Assembly (NCBI GenBank): GCA_029448655.1
Contig: JACCLO010000009.1
Location: forward strand, 3,224,001-3,288,000
Reading direction: 5' to 3'
DNA from: Wolfiporia cocos
Taxonomy: Eukaryota; Basidiomycota; Agaricomycetes; Polyporales; Phaeolaceae
DNA length: 64,000 bases
Shown here: piece after piece, positions 31,459-41,774 of the stretch
Numbering within the stretch: the first letter of the stretch is position 1
How the letters are laid out: each line of letters starts with the position of its first letter
The notes under the pieces: model-generated
Database searches by the model: none
What the model was told of the DNA's origin: nothing
Seen by the model: the letters and a program-made list of their open reading frames with translations, nothing else
Program-made: the position numbers and the translations under genes

Positions 31459-31471
31459 TAAGAACAAATCT
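31459..31471 (+). other. Self-primer binding site of element 3
   Basis: A 2-nt spacer TA, then AGAACAAATCT, the exact complement of AGATTTGTTCT at 31326-31336. It replaces a tRNA primer site. Confidence 0.75.
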
Positions 31472-32479
31472 CCCCCCTACCCCCGCCCTTGCGCTTGCAC
31501 TTGGGTCTGGGTTTCTATCCTACAGGGGCTATTACTTGTTGCTGCGCACATCCCTTTCTGCCTGACAAGGCGATTGGGGTGATAGTTGAGATCTGGGGGA
31601 TACATCGCCATCCTCGGCAGAGGATTGGCAACCAGGGAAGCCACACCGCCTTTTTAGGCAGGAGGCCTACCTAACCCGGACTCCAGGGTCAAGGAGACAT
31701 GGTCCTCGCTGACAAGCTTGGACTATGCGCGGTTAAGACCCGCCTGTGGAGAAAAGGGGACGGTCTGCCTGTGTGCGCCCAACCCCCTGTCATGGCAAGC
31801 GTTGTTCAGCGCCCCATCACTATCCATAGGGTCATCATTATGATGGCATGGGAATTTTCCAAAGCCGCCTCCCAGGCGTAAGGGACCTGCTTTGAACCCG
31901 TTATGGGAAAAGCAGTGAGGGGGGTGACGTAAAAAATCACCCTGCCATAGGTCACTCGCGGTAGCCAATAGCATAAGTCCTCCGGGCAGCTCGGCGTGCG
32001 AGCATGGGTCAAACGGATTTGGGGCCCCATTGGAAGAGAAGCGCGTGGCCCACTCCTTCGGGATGTGGAGCGCTGCTGTCTCGCGATCTTAGATCGACAG
32101 TGGTTTTTTAGCCCTGATGTGACACCCATGTGGCTACAGACGGCAACCTCATTGTTGAAGCATGGACAGGCTAAGGGATGTAAAATCCCAGCCACTTTCC
32201 GGCATCGTCCCTCCGGGGCGGTGTCGTGTATCCGAATCCCAATCATCTGACCCAGGAACCGGCCTGGCAGTCAGCAACTCTACCCCTGGAGTCGGCGCCT
32301 CTGACCGTTAGGGTCATGCGAATATCCGCGCCATCTCGGCACAGGGTTTGCGCGCAACATAAGAGTAATTATGCCCCGTAGTACACCTTCTTTGCTCCTG
32401 AAAAGGAGTCCACTACCCTACCTTACATAATCCCTTTTATTCCTGTTCTCGGACGTATCACTGGGAAACTTTGTTTCTC
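31472..32479 (+). other. Long untranslated leader of element 3
   Basis: About 1 kb between the primer site and ORF1, with no long open frame or known motif. It could hold the packaging signal or an internal ribosome entry region, but nothing in the sequence proves either. Confidence 0.5.
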
Positions 32480-33403
32480 ATGAAAGCTGCACTTTCTAGA
32501 ATCATGCCCCGCGTTACCCGTCGCACCCGTGGCTCCTCTACTGCCCCCTACGTTAAACCGGCGAAGCGGTCCCTTCTCAGCCGCATCGACACCGCCGACA
32601 TTCCTAGGGCAGAGGACGTCACCTACACACTTCCTGTAAAGGAAGATTACACCGGGAAGCTCCATCTTTGGGAGATTCCCGTCCACATGCCAAAGCACAT
32701 TGCTGAGGCTGGGAAACCCGCTCCTCGACCTCCCAAACCAGTTCCACTTGCCAAGCGCATCTGGACCGAGGAAGAGAAGCTAGCGCAATCCATTACCGCC
32801 ATGGAGAACCTTATCGAACTCCGCGAACTCAACAAGCTCAAGCTCGCCCGCGATAAGCTGAATAAGCGAATCGCCGCCAAGCAAGCCGCCAAGGAAGCCA
32901 AGCAAGCAGCTTCTTCACTGGCCCTCCGTCTCTCCAGCCCGGCGGCCGGACCTTCTGTTCCGGCCAACCACAAGATTCTCGACCCTTCCCTCGTCTTCGG
33001 GAAGAAGAAACCCCTCCAAGCATGCGATCAAGTTATTCCCATGCTAGAAGGCACTCTCACTCGTCTTACTCCTCTCGCCAACCACCCCCCTAATTACCCA
33101 GGCTTCCATATGGAAAACGACATGCGTTTCCATACTATGGTAGTAGAATTGGAGGATCTGGTGGATAACGTAAAGGATAGAGCGAGACGGGGGAGGATCA
33201 CCAATAGAGACTGGAGAATTATGAAAAAGTACTGTAAACAACTCGGCAACATTTCCTTTTTGGATTGGCGTACGGACTTAGCTCGTATCGTAGCAGAATG
33301 CGTAGCGCTACAAATTACTTTTGCCTTCGGTGTAACACCACCTGACAAGGTGGCAGGGCCCTCAACTACTTCGGTAGAAGAGGATATACTCGCGATTGTA
33401 TAG
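32480..33403 (+). CDS. ORF1 of element 3, unknown function
   Basis: About 307 aa from ATG 32480 (MKAALSRIMPRVTRRT) to TAG at 33401-33403. A basic N-terminus is followed by a long Lys/Ala-rich, probably coiled-coil helix (residues about 100-150, e.g. ELNKLKLARDKLNKRIAAKQ), then a more compact C-terminal part (RGRITNRDWRIMKKYCKQLG, LDWRTDLARIVAECVALQ). I know no matching domain. It lies in the same frame as gag, separated only by 33401-33445, which contains three TAG stops. It could therefore be an N-terminal extension reached by readthrough, a separately translated accessory protein, or a displaced gag segment. It is intact in an otherwise intact element, which argues for selection. Confidence 0.7.
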   Translation: MKAALSRIMPRVTRRTRGSSTAPYVKPAKRSLLSRIDTADIPRAEDVTYTLPVKEDYTGKLHLWEIPVHMPKHIAEAGKPAPRPPKPVPLAKRIWTEEEKLAQSITAMENLIELRELNKLKLARDKLNKRIAAKQAAKEAKQAASSLALRLSSPAAGPSVPANHKILDPSLVFGKKKPLQACDQVIPMLEGTLTRLTPLANHPPNYPGFHMENDMRFHTMVVELEDLVDNVKDRARRGRITNRDWRIMKKYCKQLGNISFLDWRTDLARIVAECVALQITFAFGVTPPDKVAGPSTTSVEEDILAIV

Positions 33404-33445
33404 TAGAAATACTATCATCTTTTAACTCTGAAATAGAGTGCGAGT

Positions 33446-35548
33446 GTGATCTATAACGAAAGTCGCAGCTTTCAAAACCAATCCCTTCTTAAAGAATCTA
33501 AGACAATGAGTAACCGGAAACTAACATTCGTCACAAACAGATTCACAATGTCCTCCACCTCCTCCGTCAGCACTCCTCTCGCCCCCCGCAAGATGCGCCT
33601 CCGCTCAGAAGGTCCGGTGACCCCGGTAGCTGGTCCCTCGGGAACCCAGCAACTGGTGACGCTGGAGCACCTAAGCGAGGGAGAGGAAGAAGAAGAAGAG
33701 GAAGGAGAAGAGGAAATGCCGGAGTTCGCTCCCCCGCAAAGGGAATCTCCGACCAACCCCATGGGAACACGCCCAGGCTCCCCCATTGCCGGATATCCAC
33801 CGGCTCGTCGAACTCGCCCTATCGGGCCCGCCACCACCCTGGAAATGGAATTTTCGGGTCCGACACGACAAACCAATGTCGCTGTCGAGAACAACCTCAA
33901 AGCGTACCTCCCTGAGGAGGAACACCACAAGGTGGATGGGTCCCTACATGGGCCAATCATCGACGCCGCCGTACAACGAAGTGCGGCCATAAGCCATGAC
34001 ACCACCGACACCCTAGGTCGAATGGTGCACGCCCGCCTGGAGCGTATCCATGAACGAATCGATTCCCTGGCTGGGCAATCCAGGGCAATCGAACAGAAGG
34101 CCCAAGACGAGCTACACGAAGCGGTAAATTCGGTCCGTAACGAGGTGCTGTCCACGCTGGTGGACCTTGGTAAGGAACTCCGACAGGAGTACACCGCTAA
34201 GTTCTCCGCAATGGAGAAGGAACTTCGGAAGGATTACCGGTCCCGGCTGGACGACCTCGAGGATGCATTTGCCGAACGCATGGAGAAGGTCGACGAGGAA
34301 CTCCGGAGGATTCGCAAGAATCCCTCCGTTCCCAACCCTCCCGGTGTCCGCACGCCCCCGGAAGACCCGGCACCGGCCCCCGGTCATGCTCAAGCCAGAG
34401 CAGCCGAGGCCGCTGCCGCCGCTCAAGCTGCAGCCGCTGCTGCAGCAGCCGTCGCCCCGCAGATTCCAGGTCTGCCTCAAAACCTGAAAATTCCCCCTCC
34501 CCCCGAATTCTCTGGGTCATCTGGAAAGGTGACTGCACAGGAATGGGTGGAGAAGATGGGCCTGTACTTCGGAACGCTCAGGGTCTACGACGACCATGAC
34601 CGTATCACCACGGCCCTCTTCCGCGTCACAGGGGACGCATACAAATTTTTCTCGCCGCTCATCAAGAAGGCAGGAAACGGTGAACCTCTCGGCACCTGGG
34701 AGGACTTCACCAAATCCGTAATGGTGCAATATGGGAAAATGACGGATAAGGAGATCGCGAAAAAGGAAATTCGCGGTTACTACGGCACGAAGGGCAAGGA
34801 ATTGGCAGAATCGAACTACTTCAATTACTGCGAACGGTTCCGCACCCTCGGCCGCCTCTCCGAAACCGCCAACGAGACTCTGGTATGGGAATTCACCGAG
34901 ACTCTCCCCGAAAAGGTTAAGGACACCTTGAACGTCCTCGGCAAGACCCCGTTCTTCAAGGCCCCGACCGACATCGAGCCCCTCATCGACTTCGCTCTGG
35001 AAATGTACCAAACGTCATATCCAGACAAGATCAAGGGCTCAATCTTCGAGAAGGCCGGCAAGAAGGACTCGGCACCTGCCGAAAAGAAGGAGACGTCCTC
35101 CACTTCTGCGAAGAAGTCGGAGAAAAAGAAGGACAAGGGAAAGGCGCCCGCCAAAGTCCCCGCCGACACCGCCAACGCCGTCTGCACCTACTGCAAGCAG
35201 ACGGGACACTACTTCAACAAGTGTCCTAAGCTTGCCGCGGACAAGGCTGCGGGAACGTTCGTGCCTGCCGCTCAGCGGGCCGAACAACAAAGGGCGAAGG
35301 ATGCAGCTGCCGCGTCTGGAAAGACCACGGCTGCTCCTTCGGGTAGTGGAAAGGGACAGGCTTCTGGCAAGAAGCCGTACTCGGCGCCCCCCGCGGATGG
35401 CAAGACGTATCGTGCCCGAACGATCTGGGAAGAAGTGACAGCTGACTCAAGTTCAGCAGGACCCTCGGCCCCCGCCACCACCGTCGCCAATGTCGGGACC
35501 ATCTCGGTTCCCCTCGCCCCAACTACACGTCTCGAAGACGTTCTGTGA
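33446..35548 (+). CDS. gag: Gag of element 3
   Basis: Open for 700 codons; the better start is probably ATG 33549 (MSSTSSVSTPLAPRKMRLRS), giving about 666 aa. Counted from 33446: a Glu-rich acidic patch near residue 80; a predicted coiled coil around residues 200-290; an Ala-rich linker; a retrotransposon Gag/capsid region at about 350-520 (PPPEFSGSSGKVTAQEWVEK, TWEDFTKSVMVQYG, NYCERFRTLGRL); a Lys-rich segment; and a CCHC knuckle CTYCKQTGHYFNKC near residue 580. The stop at 35546-35548 overlaps pol by 59 nt; pol is in the +1 frame. Confidence 0.88.
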   Translation: MIYNESRSFQNQSLLKESKTMSNRKLTFVTNRFTMSSTSSVSTPLAPRKMRLRSEGPVTPVAGPSGTQQLVTLEHLSEGEEEEEEEGEEEMPEFAPPQRESPTNPMGTRPGSPIAGYPPARRTRPIGPATTLEMEFSGPTRQTNVAVENNLKAYLPEEEHHKVDGSLHGPIIDAAVQRSAAISHDTTDTLGRMVHARLERIHERIDSLAGQSRAIEQKAQDELHEAVNSVRNEVLSTLVDLGKELRQEYTAKFSAMEKELRKDYRSRLDDLEDAFAERMEKVDEELRRIRKNPSVPNPPGVRTPPEDPAPAPGHAQARAAEAAAAAQAAAAAAAAVAPQIPGLPQNLKIPPPPEFSGSSGKVTAQEWVEKMGLYFGTLRVYDDHDRITTALFRVTGDAYKFFSPLIKKAGNGEPLGTWEDFTKSVMVQYGKMTDKEIAKKEIRGYYGTKGKELAESNYFNYCERFRTLGRLSETANETLVWEFTETLPEKVKDTLNVLGKTPFFKAPTDIEPLIDFALEMYQTSYPDKIKGSIFEKAGKKDSAPAEKKETSSTSAKKSEKKKDKGKAPAKVPADTANAVCTYCKQTGHYFNKCPKLAADKAAGTFVPAAQRAEQQRAKDAAAASGKTTAAPSGSGKGQASGKKPYSAPPADGKTYRARTIWEEVTADSSSAGPSAPATTVANVGTISVPLAPTTRLEDVL

Positions 35549-38500
35549 AGAACACACCAGCCCCGCAGCGGCTGGGAGTGTACAGCGCCCCGAAGAAGCG
35601 CACCTCTACGAAGAGGCTTCACAGAGACCCCTTATCTTGTGGGAAGATAAGGCGGTCGTACGTCACCCGGTATCCCATCTCGGTATATTCGGTAACTCAG
35701 CAATGGACTTTGCCCGGAGGACAAGGACACTAGCTACACGTGCCCCTCCTGTACAATACTTCTACCCTGACCCGCTCGCGCTAAAGTTTTTCACTTTGTA
35801 TAATGTACATGGAAACGATTCTCGAGACGACAATAAATCGTTCTCTATCGAAGTGGAACTGTGGGTATATGGAAAGAAAGTCAACGCCATGGCATTAATC
35901 GACACCGGTGCATCAATAAGCGTCATTGATAAGAAACTCGTACATGAGGAAAAGTTAGTCACTCAAAAACTACCTTCGCCTCTCGAGATTCGCAACGCCG
36001 ACGGTACCTCTAATACCGCCGGTAATATCAATATGGCAGTAAAAGCTTATATGGTGCACGAGGAACACAAGTCCACCGAATTCTTGTACGTAATGGACGT
36101 ACAGAATGCGGATGTGATCCTCGGATATGATTGGTTCCTGAAACACAACCCGGACTTCAACTGGCCGGAAGGAACTTTCACATATCGATGTACGGAAAAA
36201 TGCAAACATGGCAAACGGGTTTCGATTTCAGAGGAAGAGGACGAAATCGAACCCCGCAACATCTATCAGATCATCAATGACTTTCCAATAGATTTTCTCG
36301 GCTTAGAGGAGCCGGAGAATCCCTTTGTCGCTTGGGTGAACACCCTTGACGAAGGAACGGAACTCCTTATCGATGCCATTCAGTCGATAACGGAGAAGTC
36401 GGATGATGAATTCCTGACAGATGCGGATCTCCAGAAATGGAAATCCTTGGTTCCGGAGGAATACCAGGAGTTTGGTCCCACGGTATTTTCTCAACGCGCA
36501 TCCGAAAGGATGCCCGAACGGAAACCATATGACCACGCCATCGACTTCCCCGATGACGCGGTACTACCGCCCCCGAGTAAGGCATACAAGATGTCTCCTC
36601 AGGAAGCGAACTCGCTAGATCAGTGGATTCAGGAAGAGTTACGGAAGGGCTACATCCGACACTCAAAATCCCCGATCGCGAGCCCGGTCTTCTTCGTCCC
36701 TAAAAAAGACGGCGGAGCCCGAATGGTAGTCGATTACCGGAAAGTAAACGACTTGACCATTAAAAACAGGTACCCTCTCCCACGCATAGACGAGCTTATC
36801 GATAAGCTTAGCCAGGCTTCGCTATTTACGAAGCTCGACTTGCGTTGGGGTTACAACAACGTAAGAATCAAGGAGGGAGATGAATGGAAGACCGCATTCA
36901 TTACGCCTAACGGCCTTTACGAAGCTGTAGTCATGTACTTCGGTTTTTGTAATGCACCCAGCACGTTCCAACACATGATGAACGATATTCTAGGTGACCT
37001 TATCAGAGAAGGAAAGGTCATTGTCTACCTAGACGACATCCTTGTGTTCGGAAACGACCTGTTGGAACACCGTCGTATTGTCAAGCAAGTATTACAAATC
37101 TTGCAAGACAACGACTTGTTCGCGAAGCCTGAAAAGTGCTTCTTCGAACAAAGCAGTATTGAATACCTGGGAATGATCATTTCCAAAGGAAAAGTCGAAA
37201 TGGACCCTAAGAAGGTAGCCGGTGTAATGGACTGGCCTACACCTGCCAAGGTGAAGGACGTCCAGGCCTTTGTTGGCTTCGCCAACTACTACCGGCGGTT
37301 CATTAAAGACTTCTCCAAAGTGGTTAAGCCGTTAACCGAACTGTCCAAGAAAAACACGCAGTGGAATTGGGGACCCGAACAAGCGGAAGCCTTCCAAACT
37401 CTCAAGGAAGCTTTCACATCGGCTCCAATACTCCGGATCCCAGATCAGGAGTCCCCGTTCCGCGTGGAAGCGGATTCTTCCGATTACGCAACTGGTGCAG
37501 TGCTATCGCAATACTCCTCGGAGGATAAGCTCTGGCACCCGGTAGCCTTTTACTCGAAATCTCTATCAGCACCCGAAAGGAACTATGAGATTTACGATAA
37601 GGAGTTGCTCGCAATCATCCGCGCTCTAGAGGAATGGAGACATTACCTCGAGGGACATCCACATAAATTCGAAGTATGGTCGGATCATCTCAATCTGACA
37701 TATTTCAAATCGGCACAACGGCTAACCCGGAGACAGGCACGTTGGAGTCTTTACCTGACAAGGTTCAACTTCACCATGTGTCACAAACCCGGTAAAACAA
37801 TGCTTACGGCTGATCCTCTGTCACGGAGGCCAGACCATGAAGAGGGGGTGGAACTCGACAATCGCGATCAAATTTTGCTGAAACCGGAATACTTTACGGT
37901 TAGGGCGCTAGAAGCGTCACAGCAGGAAATACAATCAGGCGACGAGGACCTTCTCCGACAAATCCGACAAGCCCTCATGGACGATCAAATTACCAAAGAT
38001 TACCAGGAACTACTGAAAAGTGGTCCCAAGGAATTCGGTAAAGATCTCCAGGAATGGAACATGGAGGCCGGATTACTCCTCAGACGAGGAAAAGTGTACG
38101 TTCCAAAAGAGCCTAAGGAATTGCGCACGAAGATTCTGGAGTTACATCATGACCATGTGACGGCCGGACACTTCGGACGATGGAAGACCTATGAACTTCT
38201 ATCACGCAATTACTGGTGGCCTGGAATGACCACGATGGTAAAGCAATACGTGGAAGGTTGTGACACATGTCAACGCATGAAGAACCACAACCAGACCCCG
38301 TACGGACCCCTGCAACCGCTCCCAGTTCCGGAAGCACCTTGGGACACCGTCACAATTGACCTTATCGTCCACTTACCACCCAGCGGCGAATTGAAACAAT
38401 TCAATGCTATTATGGTAATAGTGGACCGGCTTACCAAGCGAGCGCACTTCATTCCCACGTCAGACAAGATAACGGCAAAAGAATTAGCGAACCTCCTGTA

Positions 38501-40025
38501 CCTCCGGATCTATCCGAACCACGGACTTCCGAAACAAATCATTTCGGATAGAGGCCCGCAATTCGCAGCTGACTTGTTCAAGGGATGGTGTGAACAATTG
38601 GGAATCCAACGGTCAATGACAACCGCCTATCACCCGCAAGCGGATGGCCAGACGGAGAGAGTTAACCAAATCCTGGAACAATATCTTAGATGTTACATCG
38701 ATGTTATTCAGAAGGATAACTGGTCATGGTTTCTCCCAACGGCTGAATTTGCATACAACAACGCGACTAGTGAGACAACAAAGAATAGTCCATTCTTTGT
38801 CGAACTAGGAAGGCACCCTAACGCAGGACCTACGAATTTACGTCCAACACAATACACGGACTTAAATGCCATTGCTTACGCCAGATGGTCAGCACAAGAA
38901 CAAGCTAAGGCAGCTATGAAGTTGGCTGCCGAACGCTGGTCTTGGTACTACGATCAACATAAGCGCTCGGTGCCGTTTAAAGTCGGCGACAAAGTTCTCG
39001 TTGACGCCCGTAGCTGGCAAGACTCCGAAAGAAGTCTTAGTCCACGCTATTTGGGACCATTTAGGATAATTGAACAATTATCTCCGGTCACCTTTAGGGT
39101 ACACATGGACGAGCAATACAGGGCTTACCACCCAGTATTCCACGCTTCCAAGTTGGTCATGTACAAGGACCCGGTGCATCAGAAAAAACCAGAGCCTCAA
39201 CCAGAAATGGTCGACGGCGAGGAGTTATGGGAAGTCGAGAAGATCTTAGATCATCGTCTCCGTGCAGGAAGAGTTGAATACAGAATCCGATGGAAAGGGT
39301 TCGGTATCAATGACGACTCCTGGGTACGCGAAGCCGATCTCGACACGGCATACGACATTCTGCAGGAATACAAGGCTTCACATGCCATTCCAATGCAGGA
39401 TGTCCCCCTCAGGCGATCAGCTAGAAGGAAAGAAGCAGTTCACGTCTTCGACCCTGATAGCGACGACTGGGAAGCCGACGAATGCACGTGGCCAGACGAC
39501 TGGCCGCAGTATCGCGAAGAATTTGCGAAGGATCCTAAGCAACGCATGGTTAGACACCCCGACGGGGGATGGATGTCAGCGGACATTAACCAAAATGCGG
39601 ATTTGAAAATCGTAGTCGGTGAAGGCGGCCGAATGCCGGAAAAGGGAACCAAGGACTCGGTTGGGTTTGACCTGTACACTGCAACAGGCGACGTTCTGCC
39701 AGCTCACGGGCAGACAGAATACAATACCAAACTGAAAATCCAGGTACCTTTCGGCACTTACGGACGTATCGCCCCCCGCTCTAGTCTCGCACGCAAAGGC
39801 ATAGACGTAATGGGTGGCGTCATCGACCACGATTATCAAGGCGAAGTAATCATCATTCTCCGGAATCACTCCGACATATCTATCGATATTCGGGCCGGTG
39901 ATAAGATTGCCCAGCTCATCTGCGAAGTTGCTAAGGACCCGCACATTACGCTACACGGAAAATCTTACTTTGAAAAGATTAAATCCGAGCGCGGTACTGG
40001 TGGTTTCGGCTCCACAGGAAAGTAA
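35490..40025 (+). CDS. pol: Pol of element 3: PR-RT-RH-IN-chromodomain-dUTPase
   Basis: A 1511-aa polyprotein whose first ATG (35490) lies inside gag in the +1 frame. Protease has ALIDTGASISVID (about residue 138). RT has FVPKKDGGARMVVDYRK and VYLDDILVF (about 513). RNase H has RVEADSSDYATGAV (about 658). Integrase has a HHCC finger (HVTAGHFGR, CDTCQRMK; about 884-930) and core DTVTIDLIV, SDRGPQFAAD, GQTERVNQILEQYL. Then come a GPY-like module (YLGPFRII), a chromodomain at about 1245-1300 (ELWEVEKILDHR, EYRIRWKG, DSWVREADL) and a C-terminal dUTPase (about 1378-1510) with five intact motifs: SVGFDLYTA, GRIAPRSSLA, GVIDHDYQGEV, GDKIAQLIC, GTGGFGSTG. dUTPase hydrolyses dUTP and would keep uracil out of the cDNA. 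No stop or frameshift is seen, so all activities may work. Confidence 0.95.
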   Translation: MSGPSRFPSPQLHVSKTFCEEHTSPAAAGSVQRPEEAHLYEEASQRPLILWEDKAVVRHPVSHLGIFGNSAMDFARRTRTLATRAPPVQYFYPDPLALKFFTLYNVHGNDSRDDNKSFSIEVELWVYGKKVNAMALIDTGASISVIDKKLVHEEKLVTQKLPSPLEIRNADGTSNTAGNINMAVKAYMVHEEHKSTEFLYVMDVQNADVILGYDWFLKHNPDFNWPEGTFTYRCTEKCKHGKRVSISEEEDEIEPRNIYQIINDFPIDFLGLEEPENPFVAWVNTLDEGTELLIDAIQSITEKSDDEFLTDADLQKWKSLVPEEYQEFGPTVFSQRASERMPERKPYDHAIDFPDDAVLPPPSKAYKMSPQEANSLDQWIQEELRKGYIRHSKSPIASPVFFVPKKDGGARMVVDYRKVNDLTIKNRYPLPRIDELIDKLSQASLFTKLDLRWGYNNVRIKEGDEWKTAFITPNGLYEAVVMYFGFCNAPSTFQHMMNDILGDLIREGKVIVYLDDILVFGNDLLEHRRIVKQVLQILQDNDLFAKPEKCFFEQSSIEYLGMIISKGKVEMDPKKVAGVMDWPTPAKVKDVQAFVGFANYYRRFIKDFSKVVKPLTELSKKNTQWNWGPEQAEAFQTLKEAFTSAPILRIPDQESPFRVEADSSDYATGAVLSQYSSEDKLWHPVAFYSKSLSAPERNYEIYDKELLAIIRALEEWRHYLEGHPHKFEVWSDHLNLTYFKSAQRLTRRQARWSLYLTRFNFTMCHKPGKTMLTADPLSRRPDHEEGVELDNRDQILLKPEYFTVRALEASQQEIQSGDEDLLRQIRQALMDDQITKDYQELLKSGPKEFGKDLQEWNMEAGLLLRRGKVYVPKEPKELRTKILELHHDHVTAGHFGRWKTYELLSRNYWWPGMTTMVKQYVEGCDTCQRMKNHNQTPYGPLQPLPVPEAPWDTVTIDLIVHLPPSGELKQFNAIMVIVDRLTKRAHFIPTSDKITAKELANLLYLRIYPNHGLPKQIISDRGPQFAADLFKGWCEQLGIQRSMTTAYHPQADGQTERVNQILEQYLRCYIDVIQKDNWSWFLPTAEFAYNNATSETTKNSPFFVELGRHPNAGPTNLRPTQYTDLNAIAYARWSAQEQAKAAMKLAAERWSWYYDQHKRSVPFKVGDKVLVDARSWQDSERSLSPRYLGPFRIIEQLSPVTFRVHMDEQYRAYHPVFHASKLVMYKDPVHQKKPEPQPEMVDGEELWEVEKILDHRLRAGRVEYRIRWKGFGINDDSWVREADLDTAYDILQEYKASHAIPMQDVPLRRSARRKEAVHVFDPDSDDWEADECTWPDDWPQYREEFAKDPKQRMVRHPDGGWMSADINQNADLKIVVGEGGRMPEKGTKDSVGFDLYTATGDVLPAHGQTEYNTKLKIQVPFGTYGRIAPRSSLARKGIDVMGGVIDHDYQGEVIIILRNHSDISIDIRAGDKIAQLICEVAKDPHITLHGKSYFEKIKSERGTGGFGSTGK

Positions 40026-40050
40026 TCGTTCCATTAGGGACAATGAAACC

Positions 40051-40064
40051 TGAAGAGGGGGTAA
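40051..40064 (+). other. Polypurine tract of element 3
   Basis: TGAAGAGGGGGTAA immediately before the 3' LTR, the expected plus-strand primer. The same GGGGGTAA ending occurs before the LTRs of element 2 and both TRIM copies. Confidence 0.8.
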
Positions 40065-40763
40065 TGTCACAGATTTGGGACATGCCACTATTTTTCCCGT
40101 ATTTTTACCTATTTATCTGGTATTTCTACGACCTTGTAGACATTTACGCTGCTAAGCGCCCGTCTACACGTACACGCAACCAAACAACACGTACACAACG
40201 CGGTATACGTCCACTTGTCATAACAACACGTACATAACACGTTTGTATGCGTCAATGACTCAGCGGACTAACCTCCGGTGTCACGCGCCTTACTCATATC
40301 CCGATACCGGGCTATGTCAGTACAATTGGATAAGCGGCCTGCTCGTTGTCACATGCCAATGCCCTTACGATTACTCATATCCCGATGCCGGTATATAAGA
40401 ATCACATGCATGGCTTACTAACGTAGCTACAGCCACTTCCACAACATGGACCTACAGTCCAAACAAACGATCTTACTGGTGCGGCCATTACCGGCGCACA
40501 TGGTCTATTGCAGTTTACGACTTAACCATATTAGTTATGTCTGCGCACAGACCACCTTCATGTTTGGCTCCCTTACCGGTAACCAAACAAAGCATGTATA
40601 TAAGTAGGGCTATCACTGCGGATAAGCCTTAGATTTGTTCTCTGCATTCGCACAGTTACATATCATCTCTGCTTGCGCCCACTAGCCTCCTCACCAACCT
40701 CCAGCAACTCCTTCAAGTCGCTTATTAGGTTATAGTGTGAGTCCCACAGTCTAGTCTGTGTCG
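40065..40763 (+). repeat. 3' LTR of element 3 (family C)
   Basis: 699 bp; differs from the 5' copy by C to T in TTTGTATGCGTC and by G instead of A as last base. Confidence 0.92.
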
Positions 40764-41168
40764 CATTATACATCAGCCGCCCGCTGCCATGTTGAGTATC
40801 ACGCATCATAAATCTCACTGGCTGTGCTTTTCCCCGCGGACCGATAAGAAGTGAGTTTGAGGCCCTGGACATGGCTGCATTCTCTGTTGTTGTACCTTGG
40901 CAACATAAGCATCATATTACCTATAGATATTGATGATGGATGCGTTCATGGAAGACTCAATTGTAAGTACGGCATTCTACATACATCCTCATTTTACTTG
41001 GACTTACATCACATCTATCTCACAGACTGATTGTATCGCAGGTCTTAACACTGCAGTGTTCTATCTGTCTATCTCTACCATCTTGCATAGCAGACCAAGG
41101 TATCGCTGGCTATGGATGGTACTCGTTATTTCTCTGTGGGTGGCAGCTACAGTAAACATTGCCTGCAT
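40764..41168 (+). pseudogene. Fragment of a multi-spanning membrane protein gene
   Basis: An exon ending MDAFMEDSI, a 65-nt intron (40963-41027, GTAAGT...CACAG) and an exon reading GLNTAVFYLSISTILHSRPR then WLWMVLVISLWVAATVNIAC, two hydrophobic segments with a basic loop between. It resembles the many agaricomycete integral membrane proteins of unknown function. Both sides are cut, by element 3 on the left and an LTR-B on the right. Confidence 0.5.
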
Positions 41169-41774
41169 CTCCTACTTTCTCTATATTTCTTACTATTTTT
41201 CCGGCAATTCTACGAATTATCTACGACTTTCTAGACCAATAACTAGCTTATCTGGTTCATAAGTTAACGATTACATACGTGCCGAATGATGGCCGCGTTA
41301 TCTCCCGTAACAACGGTCTTATCTTGTCACTAGTAGTTACCATCAGTCACATGTCTAGTTTTAGCCAATCGGACATTCCGTCTGAAAGCCGTCAGCCTAT
41401 AAACGTCAGCGGACCGGGCTTTGGTCACGCCCCGTCTTTGTAATGACAAGAGCGCAAAACGCCATTCGTGCGGCCTATGCCGCCTTTCTATATCCTGGTT
41501 TTGATCGGCATATGTATTTATCACGTATTACTCAGTACTTAGGTACCTGGGGACTTGTACATACAAATACGGACATTGTATTACCTAATACGAAGTGTTA
41601 GGGGTCTTATTTATCATGTATATATACTAGACTTGCTGAGCGCTATTGCCTCAGTTCTATTCATTGCATTCATACTACGAGTTAACTACTCCGCGTATCC
41701 TGCTTAACTCTTACAACTATCCTGCCTAACCAGCAAACCAAGCAACTATTACAAGTAAGTGTTATCTTGTGTTA
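41169..41774 (+). repeat. LTR family B, 5' type, left end truncated
   Basis: Matches the LTR at 5215-5824 from about its 15th base and ends TCTTGTGTTA. TATATATA is near 41619 and the predicted start AGTTCTATTCA at 41653-41663. It is followed by its primer site, so it was a 5' LTR. Confidence 0.83.

Larger units (their letters stand above)
30760..40763 (+). mobile_element. Complete, young Ty3/gypsy chromovirus-type element (element 3)
   Basis: 10,004 bp with 699-bp LTRs that differ by one internal base and the last base. Order: LTR, self-primer site, ~1-kb leader, an extra ORF (ORF1), gag, pol (protease, RT, RNase H, integrase, chromodomain, dUTPase), polypurine tract, LTR. All ORFs are open, so it may be autonomous. 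The flanks do not form a 5-bp duplication: GTATG precedes and CATTA follows. The left neighbour is an LTR-D fragment and the right neighbour a membrane-protein gene fragment, so a flank was probably exchanged or deleted after insertion. Confidence 0.92.

Noticed and set aside
33472..34194. 240-aa minus-strand frame
   Set aside because: Shadow of gag of element 3; no motif and no separate context.
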